Positions 26,659 through 35,606 of a stretch of DNA of 64,000 nucleotides are shown here, in pieces. The translations under genes and the position numbers were made by a program. The stretch is from Novosphingobium fluoreni (lineage in GTDB: Bacteria > Pseudomonadota > Alphaproteobacteria > Sphingomonadales > Sphingomonadaceae), in assembly GCF_014196615.1 (NCBI RefSeq), contig NZ_JACIDY010000001.1, positions 434,001 to 498,000 of the forward strand. Direction: 5' to 3'. How positions within the stretch are numbered: the first letter of the stretch is position 1; the number at the start of each line of letters is the position of its first letter. The notes under the pieces are model-generated. The model made no database searches. It was not told the origin of the DNA and saw only the letters and a program-made list of their open reading frames with translations.

Positions 26659-26949
26659 TTACGCGCGCACGTCCGCCCAGTCGGGATGGCGGCGGAAGGC
26701 GACTTCTACGTAACTGCACATCGGCTCGATCTTGAAGCCGTTCTCGCGCGCGTCGGCCACCAAGGCCTCGACCAGCCGGGCCGCCACGCCGCGTCCGCCG
26801 ATCTCGGGCGGGACCAGGGTGTGATCGGCGATATGGACGCCATCGCGCTCCACCCACGTCAGGCGGCCGATCGCATCGCTGTCGGCCAAGTGCGCCTGGT
26901 ATTCGCCCGCGCCGCCGCGATCGTGCTTGGTGATGGTGATGCCGACCAT
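26659..26949 (-). CDS. GNAT family N-acetyltransferase (YjdJ-like)
   Basis: A 96-residue protein of the small GNAT (GCN5-related, YjdJ/PF14542-like) group. The acetyl-CoA loop is represented by VPPEIGGRGVAARLVEALVADARENG, and the C-terminal CSYVEVAFRRHPDW is characteristic. ATG 26949 is preceded by a strong AAGGAG ribosome site 6 bases upstream, which fixes the start. The acceptor is unknown. It is divergent from the threonine aldolase-like gene. Confidence 0.9.
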   Translation of the reverse strand: MVGITITKHDRGGAGEYQAHLADSDAIGRLTWVERDGVHIADHTLVPPEIGGRGVAARLVEALVADARENGFKIEPMCSYVEVAFRRHPDWADVRA

Positions 26950-27040
26950 GGTAAGCTCCTTGTTCGCGGCGGGTTGTCCTCCGGGAGGCGGAGGACTGAG
27001 GCGGGGGACTTGACGCGCCGACCGTCCGGTAACAGGCGAC

Positions 27041-28042
27041 ATGGCCATGCAGTTCCTCTCCGACAATGCCGCTGCCGTCCACCCCGCGATCTGGAGCGCG
27101 ATGCTGGCGGCTGACGCGCCCGATTCGCCTTATGACGGCGATGCCATCAGCCAGGAACTGGATGCCGCGTTCTCGGCGCTGTTCGGGCGTGAGTGCGTGG
27201 CCTTGTGGGTGGCGACGGGCACGGCGGCGAACTGCCTGGCGCTCAGCACGATGGTGCCACCCCATGGCGGCGTGATCTGCCATCGCGAGGCACATATCGA
27301 AATGGACGAAGGCGGCGCGCCGGGCTTCTACCTGCATGGCGCGAAGCTTATGCTGGCGGATGGGCCCGATGCGAAGCTGACGCCGCAAGCCATAGCAGCG
27401 GTGATCGATCCGATCCGCGCCGACGTCCACCAGGTGCAGCCGCATGCGATCTCGATCACGCAGGCCAGCGAATATGGCTGCGTCTATCGGCCTGCGGAGA
27501 TCGATTCGCTGGCGGCATTCGCCCAAGAGCGGGGCCTTCGCCTGCACATGGACGGGGCGCGTTTCGGCAATGCCATCGCGCATCTGGGCTGCACCCCCGG
27601 CGAGGTGACGCGCGGCGTCGATGCCTTGAGCTTCGGCTTCGTCAAGAACGGAGGGCTGGGCGCGGAGGCGATCGTGTTCTTCGATCCCGCGCTGGCCGAT
27701 GTCGCGCGCTATCGGCGCAAGCGGGCAGGGCACCTGCAATCGAAGGGGCGCTTCCTCGCCGCGCAGATCATGGCGATGCTGGAGGGTGACTTGTGGCTGC
27801 ACAACGCCCGCGCCGCCAACGCCGCCGCCGCGCAGATCGCCGCCGCCGCCGCCGGTCGGCTGCTCCATCCGGTAGAGGCCAACGAAGTGTTCCTCACTCT
27901 CTCGGCCTGGGATAGCGCGCAATTGCGGGCGCAGGGCTTCTCGTTCTACGACTGGGGCGTGGATGGCGCGCGCCTCGTCACCTCCTGGAATGCGGATGAG
28001 GGCCACGTCAGCGCGCTGACCCAGGCGATCGCCGCGCTATGA
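27041..28042 (+). CDS. Low-specificity L-threonine aldolase-like enzyme
   Basis: A 333-residue pyridoxal-phosphate enzyme of the beta-eliminating lyase/threonine aldolase family, which splits threonine to glycine and acetaldehyde. Conserved pieces include FLSDNAAAVHPAIW, ATGTAANCLAL, HREAHIEMDEGGAP, HMDGARFGNAI (Asp171) and the probable Schiff-base Lys202 in SFGFVKNGGLGAEA. Related enzymes act on beta-hydroxy amino acids; the true substrate is not proven. The stop overlaps the start of the EamA transporter gene by 4 bp, so the two are cotranscribed. Confidence 0.85.
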   Translation: MAMQFLSDNAAAVHPAIWSAMLAADAPDSPYDGDAISQELDAAFSALFGRECVALWVATGTAANCLALSTMVPPHGGVICHREAHIEMDEGGAPGFYLHGAKLMLADGPDAKLTPQAIAAVIDPIRADVHQVQPHAISITQASEYGCVYRPAEIDSLAAFAQERGLRLHMDGARFGNAIAHLGCTPGEVTRGVDALSFGFVKNGGLGAEAIVFFDPALADVARYRRKRAGHLQSKGRFLAAQIMAMLEGDLWLHNARAANAAAAQIAAAAAGRLLHPVEANEVFLTLSAWDSAQLRAQGFSFYDWGVDGARLVTSWNADEGHVSALTQAIAAL

Positions 28043-28968
28043 CCGCGATGGCAGAGGGGCATCCGCCCCCACACGCGCTGCTGCGGCCCGGCATCGCGAT
28101 CCCGTTCCTGATCGTGGCGCTGATATGGGGATCGACGTGGTTCGTGATTCTGGGCCAGAATGACGCCGCCCCGGCCAGCTGGTCGATCACCTGGCGGTTC
28201 CTGATCGCGACTCCGGCGATGTTCGCGGTGGCGGCGGCGATGCGGCGGCCGTTGCGGCTGAACGCAGCGGGCCATCGCCTGGCGGTGCTGGTGGGCGTCA
28301 CCCAGTTCTGCGGCAATTACAACTTCGTCTATCGCGCGGAGGAGTACCTGACGTCCGGCATCGTCGCGGTGATGATCGGGCTGCTGCTGGTGCCCAATAC
28401 GATCCTGGCCCGCGTGGTGTTGGGCCAGGTCATCACGCGCCGCTTCGCCATCGGCAGCGCCATCGCCATCGCCGGCATCGGCCTTTTGCTGCTGCACGAG
28501 GCGCGGATGGCGCCGCTGGGCGGTCAGGTCTGGCTGGGCGTGCTGCTGGCGCTTGCCGCGATGCTGTGCGCCTCGATCTCCAACGTCATGCAGGCGAACG
28601 AGACGGGCAAGAGCCTGCCTACCGTCAGCCTGCTGGCCTGGGCGATGCTGTATGGCACGGCTTGCGACGCGGTGCTGGCCTGGCTTATCGCCGGGCCGCC
28701 AGTCCTGCCGACGAGCGCGGCCTATTGGTGGGGCACGGCCTATCTGGCGATCGCGGGGTCCGTGGTGACGTTCCCGATGTACTACACGCTGATCCGCCAG
28801 ATCGGCGCCGGGCGCGCGTCTTACAACGGCGTGGTGGTGATCGTGATCGCGATGCTGATCTCCACCCTGTTCGAAAGCTATCGCTGGTCGCTGCTGGCCG
28901 GGATCGGCGCACTGCTGGCGCTGGCGGGGCTGGTGGTGGCGCTCAGAGCGCGCAAGCCGCTCACATAG
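28039..28968 (+). CDS. EamA/DMT superfamily transporter
   Basis: A 309-residue membrane protein of the drug/metabolite transporter superfamily with ten hydrophobic segments in two EamA repeats. The first helix has LIVALIWGSTWFVI, the typical start of the group. Coupling to the aldolase-like gene (ATGA overlap) hints at export of an amino acid or related metabolite. The last 91 bp overlap the 3' end of the convergent SDR gene. Confidence 0.88.
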   Translation: MTAMAEGHPPPHALLRPGIAIPFLIVALIWGSTWFVILGQNDAAPASWSITWRFLIATPAMFAVAAAMRRPLRLNAAGHRLAVLVGVTQFCGNYNFVYRAEEYLTSGIVAVMIGLLLVPNTILARVVLGQVITRRFAIGSAIAIAGIGLLLLHEARMAPLGGQVWLGVLLALAAMLCASISNVMQANETGKSLPTVSLLAWAMLYGTACDAVLAWLIAGPPVLPTSAAYWWGTAYLAIAGSVVTFPMYYTLIRQIGAGRASYNGVVVIVIAMLISTLFESYRWSLLAGIGALLALAGLVVALRARKPLT

Positions 28969-29711
28969 TCGCGATAGCGCGGCTGCCAGCCCAGCACGCG
29001 CTTGGCCTTGCCGTTGGCGACGCGGCGGTTCTCGGCATAGAAGCCCCGCGCCATGGGGGAGAGGCGCGCTTCCTCCAGCGTCATCAGCGGGGGCGGGGCG
29101 ATCCCCAGCAGGCGGCAGGCTTCCTCCACCAAAGCATTTTGGTTGCAGGGCAAGTCGTCCGAGAGGTTGTAGGCCCCCGCGGGCGCATCCAGGCCCGCCA
29201 CCACGCCGGCGGCGATATCCTCTACATGCGCGCGGCTGAAGACCTGGCCGGCGATCTTGAGACGATGCGCGCGCCCTTCGGCGATGCGGTCGAACACGCT
29301 GCGGCCCGGGCCGTAGATGCCGGGCAGGCGAAAGACGCGCGCGCCCCGCGCCAGCCACGCGGCGTCCGCCTGCACCCGTGCCGTGCGGCGGCCACCGCCG
29401 GTGGGAGCGCTTTCGTCCACCCAGGCGCCGCCGGTATCGCCGTAGACACCGGTGGACGAGAGGTAAGACAGCTTCGCACCCGCCAGCGCATCGCCGTAAC
29501 GGTCCAGCACCGGGTCCAGCCCTTCGTCGCCCGGCGGCACGGAGGATAGCACATGGTCGCTATCGGCCAGTGCCAGGCGCACGTTGCCCTCATCCTCGAA
29601 CGAGAGCGTGCCCGCGCTGCCGGTGGAGACGATCTCCCACCCCAACGGTCGCAGGGCCCTGGCGATGAAGCCGGCGGTATAGCCGAAGCCGAAGATGAAT
29701 ATGCGGGGCAT
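28878..29711 (-). CDS. NAD-dependent epimerase/dehydratase family protein
   Basis: About 277 residues from the ATG at 29709-29711. The Rossmann motif PRIFIFGFGYTAGFIA is at the start, SYLSSTGVYGDTGG in the middle includes the Ser-Thr-Tyr catalytic region, and LPGIYGPGRSVFDRI follows. It resembles the extended/atypical SDR group of sphingomonads and Rhodobacterales related to YeeZ/YbjT-like nucleoside-diphosphate-sugar epimerases. The 3' 91 bp overlap the convergent transporter gene; the C-terminal tail (ATTSPASASSAPIPASSDQR) is low complexity and may reflect that overlap. Substrate unknown. Confidence 0.82.
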   Translation of the reverse strand: MPRIFIFGFGYTAGFIARALRPLGWEIVSTGSAGTLSFEDEGNVRLALADSDHVLSSVPPGDEGLDPVLDRYGDALAGAKLSYLSSTGVYGDTGGAWVDESAPTGGGRRTARVQADAAWLARGARVFRLPGIYGPGRSVFDRIAEGRAHRLKIAGQVFSRAHVEDIAAGVVAGLDAPAGAYNLSDDLPCNQNALVEEACRLLGIAPPPLMTLEEARLSPMARGFYAENRRVANGKAKRVLGWQPRYRDYVSGLRALSATTSPASASSAPIPASSDQR

Positions 29712-30021
29712 GGCGCCGGTCATGGCCTCGGGGCCGGGCCAGGGCAAGGCGGTTTGCTTTGGGTGGCCGTTCGGAGAATTGGGTTCGCGCAGAGGTCGCA
29801 GAGGCGCCGAGACAGGAAAAATGGCTTTTCGTCGAAGCCGCTTTTGACTCAAGAGTGACTTATGCTTTGGTGGCGGAGGAAGAGGAAACAGGCTGCGGCG
29901 CTGCGCGACTCTTTCTCTGCCCCTCGGCGATCTCTGCGCGAACTCAATACTTTCTGACGCTGCCTCGAGATACGAATCAGCCACGCTGGCAATCGCCTAC
30001 CGATGGCTTAAATACCGCCGT
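29712..30021. other. Gene-free stretch with a long inverted repeat
   Basis: The 310 bp between the SDR and pepN hold no credible gene. They contain an imperfect inverted repeat (see the repeat entry at 29779-29947) and must include the divergent promoters for both genes. The base composition is lower in GC than the flanking genes. Confidence 0.6.
29779..29947. repeat. Imperfect long inverted repeat element
   Basis: The left arm (29779-29811) TTGGGTTCGCGCAGAGGTCG and so on is the reverse complement, with a gap of 8 bases and a few mismatches, of the right arm (29923-29947) CTCGGCGATCTCTGCGCGAA and so on. Between them lie about 110 bp that include a small hairpin GGCTT...AAGCC. This looks like a miniature palindromic element or MITE-like remnant. 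No target-site duplication was recognised. Confidence 0.55.
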
Positions 30022-32691
30022 ATGGACATCGCCAGCAGACCCTCCGAAACGCCCGAAAACCCCCAGACGGCCGATGCCGCGCCCCCGCCGCAGGCACCGC
30101 TTATCATCCGCCGCCAGGATTACCTGCCGCCCGCATGGCTGGTACCCGAGATCGCGCTGGACTTCGCGTTGGGGCTTGACGCGACCCATGTCACCGCCAA
30201 GCTGAACGTCCGGCGTAATCCGGACGGCAACGGCGCCAGCGTCTTGCGTCTCAATGGCGATCAGCTCGCCCCGGTGGCGGTGCGAATCGATGGCCAGGCA
30301 GTGAACGACTGGCGCTTGGACGGCCCCGACCTGCTGCTCGACTTGCCCGGCGAAGCGCATCAGGTGACGATCGAAACGCAGCTGAACCCGGCGGCCAACA
30401 GCCAGCTGATGGGGCTTTATGCCTCGCACGGCATGTTGTGCACCCAGTGCGAGGCAGAGGGTTTCCGCCGCATCACCTTCTTCCCCGATCGCCCGGACGT
30501 GCTCTCGACCTACCGTGTGCGGATGAGCGGCGACAAGGCGGCCTTCCCGATCCTGCTGTCCAACGGCAATTGCGAGGCCACCGGCGAAGGTCCGGACGGC
30601 ACCCACTGGGCCGAGTGGTACGATCCCTGGCCCAAGCCTTGCTACCTTTTCGCGCTGGTGGCGGGTGATCTTGTGGCCAACCACGATAGCTTCACCACCC
30701 GTTCGGGCCGCGAAGTCGCGCTCAATATCTGGGTGCGCAAGGGCGACGAGGGCCGCACGCAGCACGCGATGGATTCGCTCAAGCACTCGTTCCGCTGGGA
30801 CGAGGAAGCGTTCGGGCGCGAGTATGACCTCGATTTGTTCAACGTCGTCGCCGTGTCCGATTTCAACATGGGCGCGATGGAGAACAAAGGGCTCAACGTC
30901 TTCAACACTCGCTATGTGCTGGCCGACCCGGACACCGCCACCGACGGCGACTATGACGCGATCGAGGGCGTGATCGGGCATGAGTATTTCCACAACTGGT
31001 CCGGCAACCGCGTGACCTGTCGTGACTGGTTCCAGCTCAGCCTCAAGGAAGGCTTCACCGTTCTGCGCGATCAGATGTTCAGCGCCGACATGGGCAGTCC
31101 GGCGGTGAAGCGGATCGAGGATGTGCGCGTGCTGCGCGCGGCGCAGTTCCCGGAGGATTCCGGTCCGCTGGCCCATCCCATCCGCCCCGATTCCTATCAG
31201 GAAATCAGCAACTTCTACACCGCGACGGTCTATAACAAGGGCGCCGAGGTAATCCGCATGATGCGCACCATGGCGGGCCCGGAGCGATTCCGCGCCGGCA
31301 CCGACCTCTACTTTGATCGGCATGACGGCGAGGCTGCCACGTGCGAGGATTTCGTCAAGGCGATCGAGGACGGCGCCAAGCTGGACCTCACCCAGTTCCG
31401 GCGTTGGTATTCGCAGGCTGGCACGCCGCAAGTCAGCATCGTCGCCGATCATCGGGATGACACGCTCGTTTTGAATATGACGCAGGTAGTGCCGGCCACC
31501 CTCAATCATGGCGGCGAGGGCCAGCCTGAGAAGCAGCCGGTGCCGATCCCGCTCAAGCTCGCCTTGTTCGACCGGGAGACCGGCACGCACCGGGGCGAAC
31601 AGCTGATCGTGCTGGACCAGGCCGAGCAGCGCTTCGTCTTCGAGGGGCATTCGCGCCCGCCCATCGTTTCGATCAACCGTGGCTTCTCCGCCCCGGTCGC
31701 CATCGAATTTGAGCGCCCGGCCAAGGATCTGGTGTTCCTCGCGGCCAAGGATGACGATGCCTTCGCCCGGTACGAGGCGATGCAGAGCCTGGTCGTGCGC
31801 CACCTGATCGCGGTTGTCGGCGGCAACCTGGACGAACGGGCCAGGAACGCAGAGCGCGGTGCGATCGCGGAGGCGTTCGGGGCGGTGCTGTTCGACCCGA
31901 CGTTGGACGATCTGATGCGCGGCGAGCTGCTGATCCTACCGGCGGAAGGCTATCTGGCCGAGCAGTTCCTGGTCGCCGATCCCGCCGCCATCCATGCCGA
32001 GCGCGAGGCGCTGAAGGCTTGGCTGGGCGATGCGATGAAGGACGATTGGCAGGACCTGCACGATCGGGTCAGTGCCGCGCCTTACTCCCGTGATGCCGCC
32101 GCGCGCGGTGCCCGCAAGTTGAAGACCCAGGCGCTGGCGTACCTGGCGGCCGGCGCGCCGGCAGAGGCGAAGACACGCGCGATCGTGCAGTATCGCAAGG
32201 CCGACAACATGACCGACCGGCAGGGTGCGCTGATGGTGCTGGCCGGGCTGGACGGGGCGGAGCGTGAAGAAGCCCTGGCCGACTTCCACGCGCGCTATGC
32301 CGGAAACGCGCTTGTCATCGACAAGTGGTTCTCGCTGCAGGCGGGCTCGCTCCACCCCAAGGTGCTGGAGCATGTGCGCCAGCTGGCCGAGCATCCCGAT
32401 TTCACGATGAACAATCCCAACCGGGTGCGCGCGCTCTACATGGCGTTCGCGGTGAACGCGAAGGGCTTCCACGCGGCGAGCGGGGAGGGGTACAAGATCA
32501 TCGGGGACCTCATCCGCCGGCTCGATCCGATCAACCCGCAGACCGCCGCGCGCTTCGTGCCGTCGCTCGGCCGCTGGCGCCGGATCGAGCCCAAGCGCGC
32601 CGCGCAGATGCGGGCCGAGCTGGAGCGCATCGCCGCCGAACCCTCCCTTTCGCGCGACGTTCTGGAGCAGGTGACGAAAAGCCTTGGTTGA
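30022..32691 (+). CDS. pepN: Aminopeptidase N
   Basis: An 889-residue M1-family zinc aminopeptidase of the E. coli PepN type, which trims N-terminal residues from peptides in the cytoplasm. The exopeptidase motif GAMENKGLN is near residue 284, the zinc motif HEYFHN (His320, Glu321, His324) follows, and the third zinc ligand Glu lies in LKEGFTVLRDQ near 343. Full length. It ends 8 bp inside the following pgeF reading frame if the TTG start there is used. Confidence 0.97.
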   Translation: MDIASRPSETPENPQTADAAPPPQAPLIIRRQDYLPPAWLVPEIALDFALGLDATHVTAKLNVRRNPDGNGASVLRLNGDQLAPVAVRIDGQAVNDWRLDGPDLLLDLPGEAHQVTIETQLNPAANSQLMGLYASHGMLCTQCEAEGFRRITFFPDRPDVLSTYRVRMSGDKAAFPILLSNGNCEATGEGPDGTHWAEWYDPWPKPCYLFALVAGDLVANHDSFTTRSGREVALNIWVRKGDEGRTQHAMDSLKHSFRWDEEAFGREYDLDLFNVVAVSDFNMGAMENKGLNVFNTRYVLADPDTATDGDYDAIEGVIGHEYFHNWSGNRVTCRDWFQLSLKEGFTVLRDQMFSADMGSPAVKRIEDVRVLRAAQFPEDSGPLAHPIRPDSYQEISNFYTATVYNKGAEVIRMMRTMAGPERFRAGTDLYFDRHDGEAATCEDFVKAIEDGAKLDLTQFRRWYSQAGTPQVSIVADHRDDTLVLNMTQVVPATLNHGGEGQPEKQPVPIPLKLALFDRETGTHRGEQLIVLDQAEQRFVFEGHSRPPIVSINRGFSAPVAIEFERPAKDLVFLAAKDDDAFARYEAMQSLVVRHLIAVVGGNLDERARNAERGAIAEAFGAVLFDPTLDDLMRGELLILPAEGYLAEQFLVADPAAIHAEREALKAWLGDAMKDDWQDLHDRVSAAPYSRDAAARGARKLKTQALAYLAAGAPAEAKTRAIVQYRKADNMTDRQGALMVLAGLDGAEREEALADFHARYAGNALVIDKWFSLQAGSLHPKVLEHVRQLAEHPDFTMNNPNRVRALYMAFAVNAKGFHAASGEGYKIIGDLIRRLDPINPQTAARFVPSLGRWRRIEPKRAAQMRAELERIAAEPSLSRDVLEQVTKSLG

Positions 32692-33475
32692 TCCTGCTCC
32701 AACAGTCGAACCCGGCGCTGTCGAGGTCTTCCGTAGCGATCTGTTGGCAAACGCGCGGCATGGCTTTCTGGGCCGGCGTGGCGGCGTCTCCCAAGGCGAG
32801 GTGGCTGGGCTGAACGTCGGGATCGGTTCAGGCGATGACCCTGCCCACGTCGCAGAGAATCGCCGCCGCGCGGTGGAGGCGATCGCGCCCGGCACCGGCC
32901 TGGTCACCGTCTATCAGGTGCATTCGCCGGACTGCGTGATCGTGGAAGAGCCTTGGCCCGATGATGCCCGCCCGCACGCCGATGCCATGGTAACTGACCG
33001 GCCGGGCCTTGTTATAGGTATCCTGACCGCAGACTGCGCGCCCGTGCTGTTCGCCGACCCGGAAGCCGGGGTGGTCGGTGCCGCGCATGCCGGGTGGAAA
33101 GGCGCGTTCGCCGGTGTGCTGGAAAACACCGTTGCCGCGATGGAGCAGCTGGGTGCGCAAAAGCATCGCATCCGTGCTGCGGTCGGCCCCTGTATCGCCC
33201 AGGCCAGTTACGAGGTCGATCAGGCCTTTGAGACACGCATCACCGCGAACGATGCGCAAGCCGCGCAATTCTTCTTGCCCGGCAGGCGGGATCATTGGCA
33301 GTTCGACCTGCAAGCCTACGTTCTCGCCCGTTTGGCCGCGGCGGGGGTTACCCGGACGGAGGGCCTAAGCCTCGATACATACGCCTCGCCAGCACGATTC
33401 TATTCGTATCGCCGCGCCTGCCATCGCGGCGAGGCGTCTTACGGCCGTCAGATGGCGCTTATATCGCAAGGCTGA
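32684..33475 (+). CDS. pgeF: Peptidoglycan editing factor PgeF (laccase-domain protein)
   Basis: About 263 residues. It belongs to the YfiH/PgeF (LACC1) family, which removes wrongly placed amino acids from peptidoglycan precursors and has purine-nucleoside activities in other members. Recognised by GFLGRRGGVSQGEVAGLNVG at the start, VTDRPGLVIGILTADCAPVLF with the metal Cys, AHAGWKGAFAGVLENTV with the metal His, and the terminal FYSYRRACHRGEASYGRQMALI. The only start near the expected place is a TTG at 32684, overlapping the pepN stop; a short downstream start cannot be excluded. Confidence 0.9.
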   Translation: MVDPAPTVEPGAVEVFRSDLLANARHGFLGRRGGVSQGEVAGLNVGIGSGDDPAHVAENRRRAVEAIAPGTGLVTVYQVHSPDCVIVEEPWPDDARPHADAMVTDRPGLVIGILTADCAPVLFADPEAGVVGAAHAGWKGAFAGVLENTVAAMEQLGAQKHRIRAAVGPCIAQASYEVDQAFETRITANDAQAAQFFLPGRRDHWQFDLQAYVLARLAAAGVTRTEGLSLDTYASPARFYSYRRACHRGEASYGRQMALISQG

Positions 33476-33687
33476 ATGTGGCTTGGCCTGCACCAAAAAT
33501 GCGGTTGGCAGGTGGGGTTTTCGCGTCTATCAGCGCGCCAAGTCGGCATTGGCAGGGGGTCTTGCGCGCCCTGCCGGCGCTGACATGCGGGGAATTTCAG
33601 GCCATGGCTGACTAGGAATTTCCCGTCTGCCGCCCGTTCGTGGCGGTGGGCTTCAAGAAGTCTGCGAAAGTTAGGGCAAGGGCGAAC

Positions 33688-34254
33688 ATGGCAGAACAAG
33701 CGGTCACGGACTCTCCGGATCACGTTGCCGGAGACGGGGTGCGTCGGCGCGATTTCATCAATATCGCCGCGGTCAGTGCCGCCGGCGTCGCTGGCGTTTC
33801 GATCCTCTATCCGTTGATCAGCCAGATGTCCGCTTCGGCTGACGTCCTGGCCGCCTCCTCTACCGAGATCGACATTTCGGCGATCAAGCCTGGCCAGGCG
33901 ATCAAGGGCGTCTTCCGTAAGCAGCCGGTGTTCATCCGCAACCTTACCCCCAAGGAAATCTCTGAGGCGAACGCGGTTTCCGTGTCGTCGCTGCGCGATC
34001 CCCAAACTCTGGCGGAGCGCACCAAGGAGGGTAAGGAAAACTGGCTCATCACCATGGGTGTCTGCACCCACCTGGGCTGCGTGCCGCTCGGCGCCGGCGA
34101 GGGTGAGACCAAGGGTGAGTTTGGCGGCTACTTCTGCCCGTGCCACGGCTCCACCTACGATACCGCCGCCCGCATCCGTAAGGGCCCCGCGCCGAAGAAC
34201 CTTGAGGTTCCGAAGTACGAATTTTCATCCGACACCGTCGTCAAGATCGGCTGA
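33688..34254 (+). CDS. petA: Ubiquinol-cytochrome c reductase Rieske iron-sulfur subunit
   Basis: A 188-residue Rieske protein of the bc1 complex. After a Tat-type N-terminus (RRRDFINIAAVSAAGVAG) with one membrane anchor come the cluster-binding motifs CTHLGC (Cys126, His128, Cys131) and CPCHGS (Cys150, His153). It takes an electron from ubiquinol and passes it to cytochrome c1. ATG 33688 is preceded by AGGGCAAGGG. It heads a petA-petB-petC operon with gaps of 11 and 24 bp. The 212 bp upstream hold a direct repeat that may be regulatory. Confidence 0.98.
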   Translation: MAEQAVTDSPDHVAGDGVRRRDFINIAAVSAAGVAGVSILYPLISQMSASADVLAASSTEIDISAIKPGQAIKGVFRKQPVFIRNLTPKEISEANAVSVSSLRDPQTLAERTKEGKENWLITMGVCTHLGCVPLGAGEGETKGEFGGYFCPCHGSTYDTAARIRKGPAPKNLEVPKYEFSSDTVVKIG

Positions 34255-34265
34255 GGTAAGAGACC

Positions 34266-35582
34266 ATGAGCTTTCCCTGGGCCCAACAGTACAAGCCGGT
34301 AAATCCGTTCATGCGTTGGATGGACGAGAAGCTGCCGCTTCCGCGTCTGGTTTATAATTCGCTGGGGGCCGGTTATCCGGTGCCGCGAAACCTGAACTAT
34401 TTCTGGAACTTCGGCATCCTGGCCGGTCTATGCCTCGGTCTTCAGATCGTCACCGGCATCATTCTGGCGATGCACTACGCGGCCAATGCCGGCGTGGCGT
34501 TCGATAGCGTCGAACATATCATGCGTGACGTGAACTGGGGTTGGATGCTGCGCTACGCGCACGCCAACGGCGCCTCGGCCTTCTTCGTCGTCATCTACAT
34601 CCATATCTTCCGCGGCTTCTTCTACGGTTCGTACAAGGCTCCGCGTGAAATGGTGTGGCTGCTGGGCGTCACCATCTTCCTGCTGATGATGGCCACCGCG
34701 TTCATGGGCTACGTGCTTCCGTGGGGCCAGATGAGCTTCTGGGGCGCAAAGGTCATCACCGGCCTGTTCTCCGCCATTCCACTGGTCGGCGATCCCTTGC
34801 AGCAGTGGCTGCTCGGCGGTTTCGCTCCGGACAACGCCGCGCTGAACCGTTTCTTCTCGTTGCACTATCTGCTGCCGTTCGTGATCGCGGGCGTGGTTAT
34901 CCTGCACATCTGGGCGCTGCATATTCCGGGTTCGTCGAACCCGACCGGCGTGGAAGTGAAGAGCGAGAGCGACACCGTTCCGTTCTACCCCTATTTCGTG
35001 GCCAAGGACGGCTGGGCCGTGGGGGCGTTCGCGTTCCTCTACTGCCTCGTGCTGTTCTTCTTCCCCAACTCGCTGGGCCACCCGGACAACTACATTCCGG
35101 CCAACCCGATGAGCACGCCGGCGCACATCGTTCCCGAATGGTACTTCTGGCCATTCTACGCGATCCTGCGCGCCTTCACTGCGGACTTCTTCTTCATCCC
35201 GGCCAAGCTGATGGGGGTGTTGGCGATGTTCAGCGCGATCCTGGTGTGGTTCTTCATGCCCTGGCTCGATCGCTCGCCGGTTCGTTCGGGCGCCTACCGC
35301 CCGCTATATCGCAAGTTCTTCTGGGTCCTCGTGCTTGACGCGCTGGTCCTAGGATATTGCGGTGGCGCTCCGGCGGCCGAGCCTTACGTCATGATCAGCC
35401 AGATTGCCGCGATCTACTACTTCGCGCACTTCCTGATCATCGTCCCGATCGTCTCGGCGATCGAACGTCCTGATCCGCTGCCAACCTCGATCACCGAGGC
35501 CGTACTCGGCAAGGACGAGAATGTGCCCTTGATGGCGAGCCCGACGGCTCCCTTCCCCGGCACCCAGCACAGCAACGCCTGA
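34266..35582 (+). CDS. petB: Cytochrome b of the bc1 complex
   Basis: A 438-residue membrane protein with eight helices. It carries the two haem-binding His pairs in helices B and D ([36 protein letters not shown], then [22 protein letters not shown]), the Qo-site [14 protein letters not shown] and the PEWYF motif ([13 protein letters not shown]). It binds ubiquinol/ubiquinone in the inner membrane. Second gene of the pet operon. Confidence 0.99.
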   Translation: MSFPWAQQYKPVNPFMRWMDEKLPLPRLVYNSLGAGYPVPRNLNYFWNFGILAGLCLGLQIVTGIILAMHYAANAGVAFDSVEHIMRDVNWGWMLRYAHANGASAFFVVIYIHIFRGFFYGSYKAPREMVWLLGVTIFLLMMATAFMGYVLPWGQMSFWGAKVITGLFSAIPLVGDPLQQWLLGGFAPDNAALNRFFSLHYLLPFVIAGVVILHIWALHIPGSSNPTGVEVKSESDTVPFYPYFVAKDGWAVGAFAFLYCLVLFFFPNSLGHPDNYIPANPMSTPAHIVPEWYFWPFYAILRAFTADFFFIPAKLMGVLAMFSAILVWFFMPWLDRSPVRSGAYRPLYRKFFWVLVLDALVLGYCGGAPAAEPYVMISQIAAIYYFAHFLIIVPIVSAIERPDPLPTSITEAVLGKDENVPLMASPTAPFPGTQHSNA

Positions 35583-35606
35583 CCCGAGCGAGACGGAACG
35601 AAAGCC

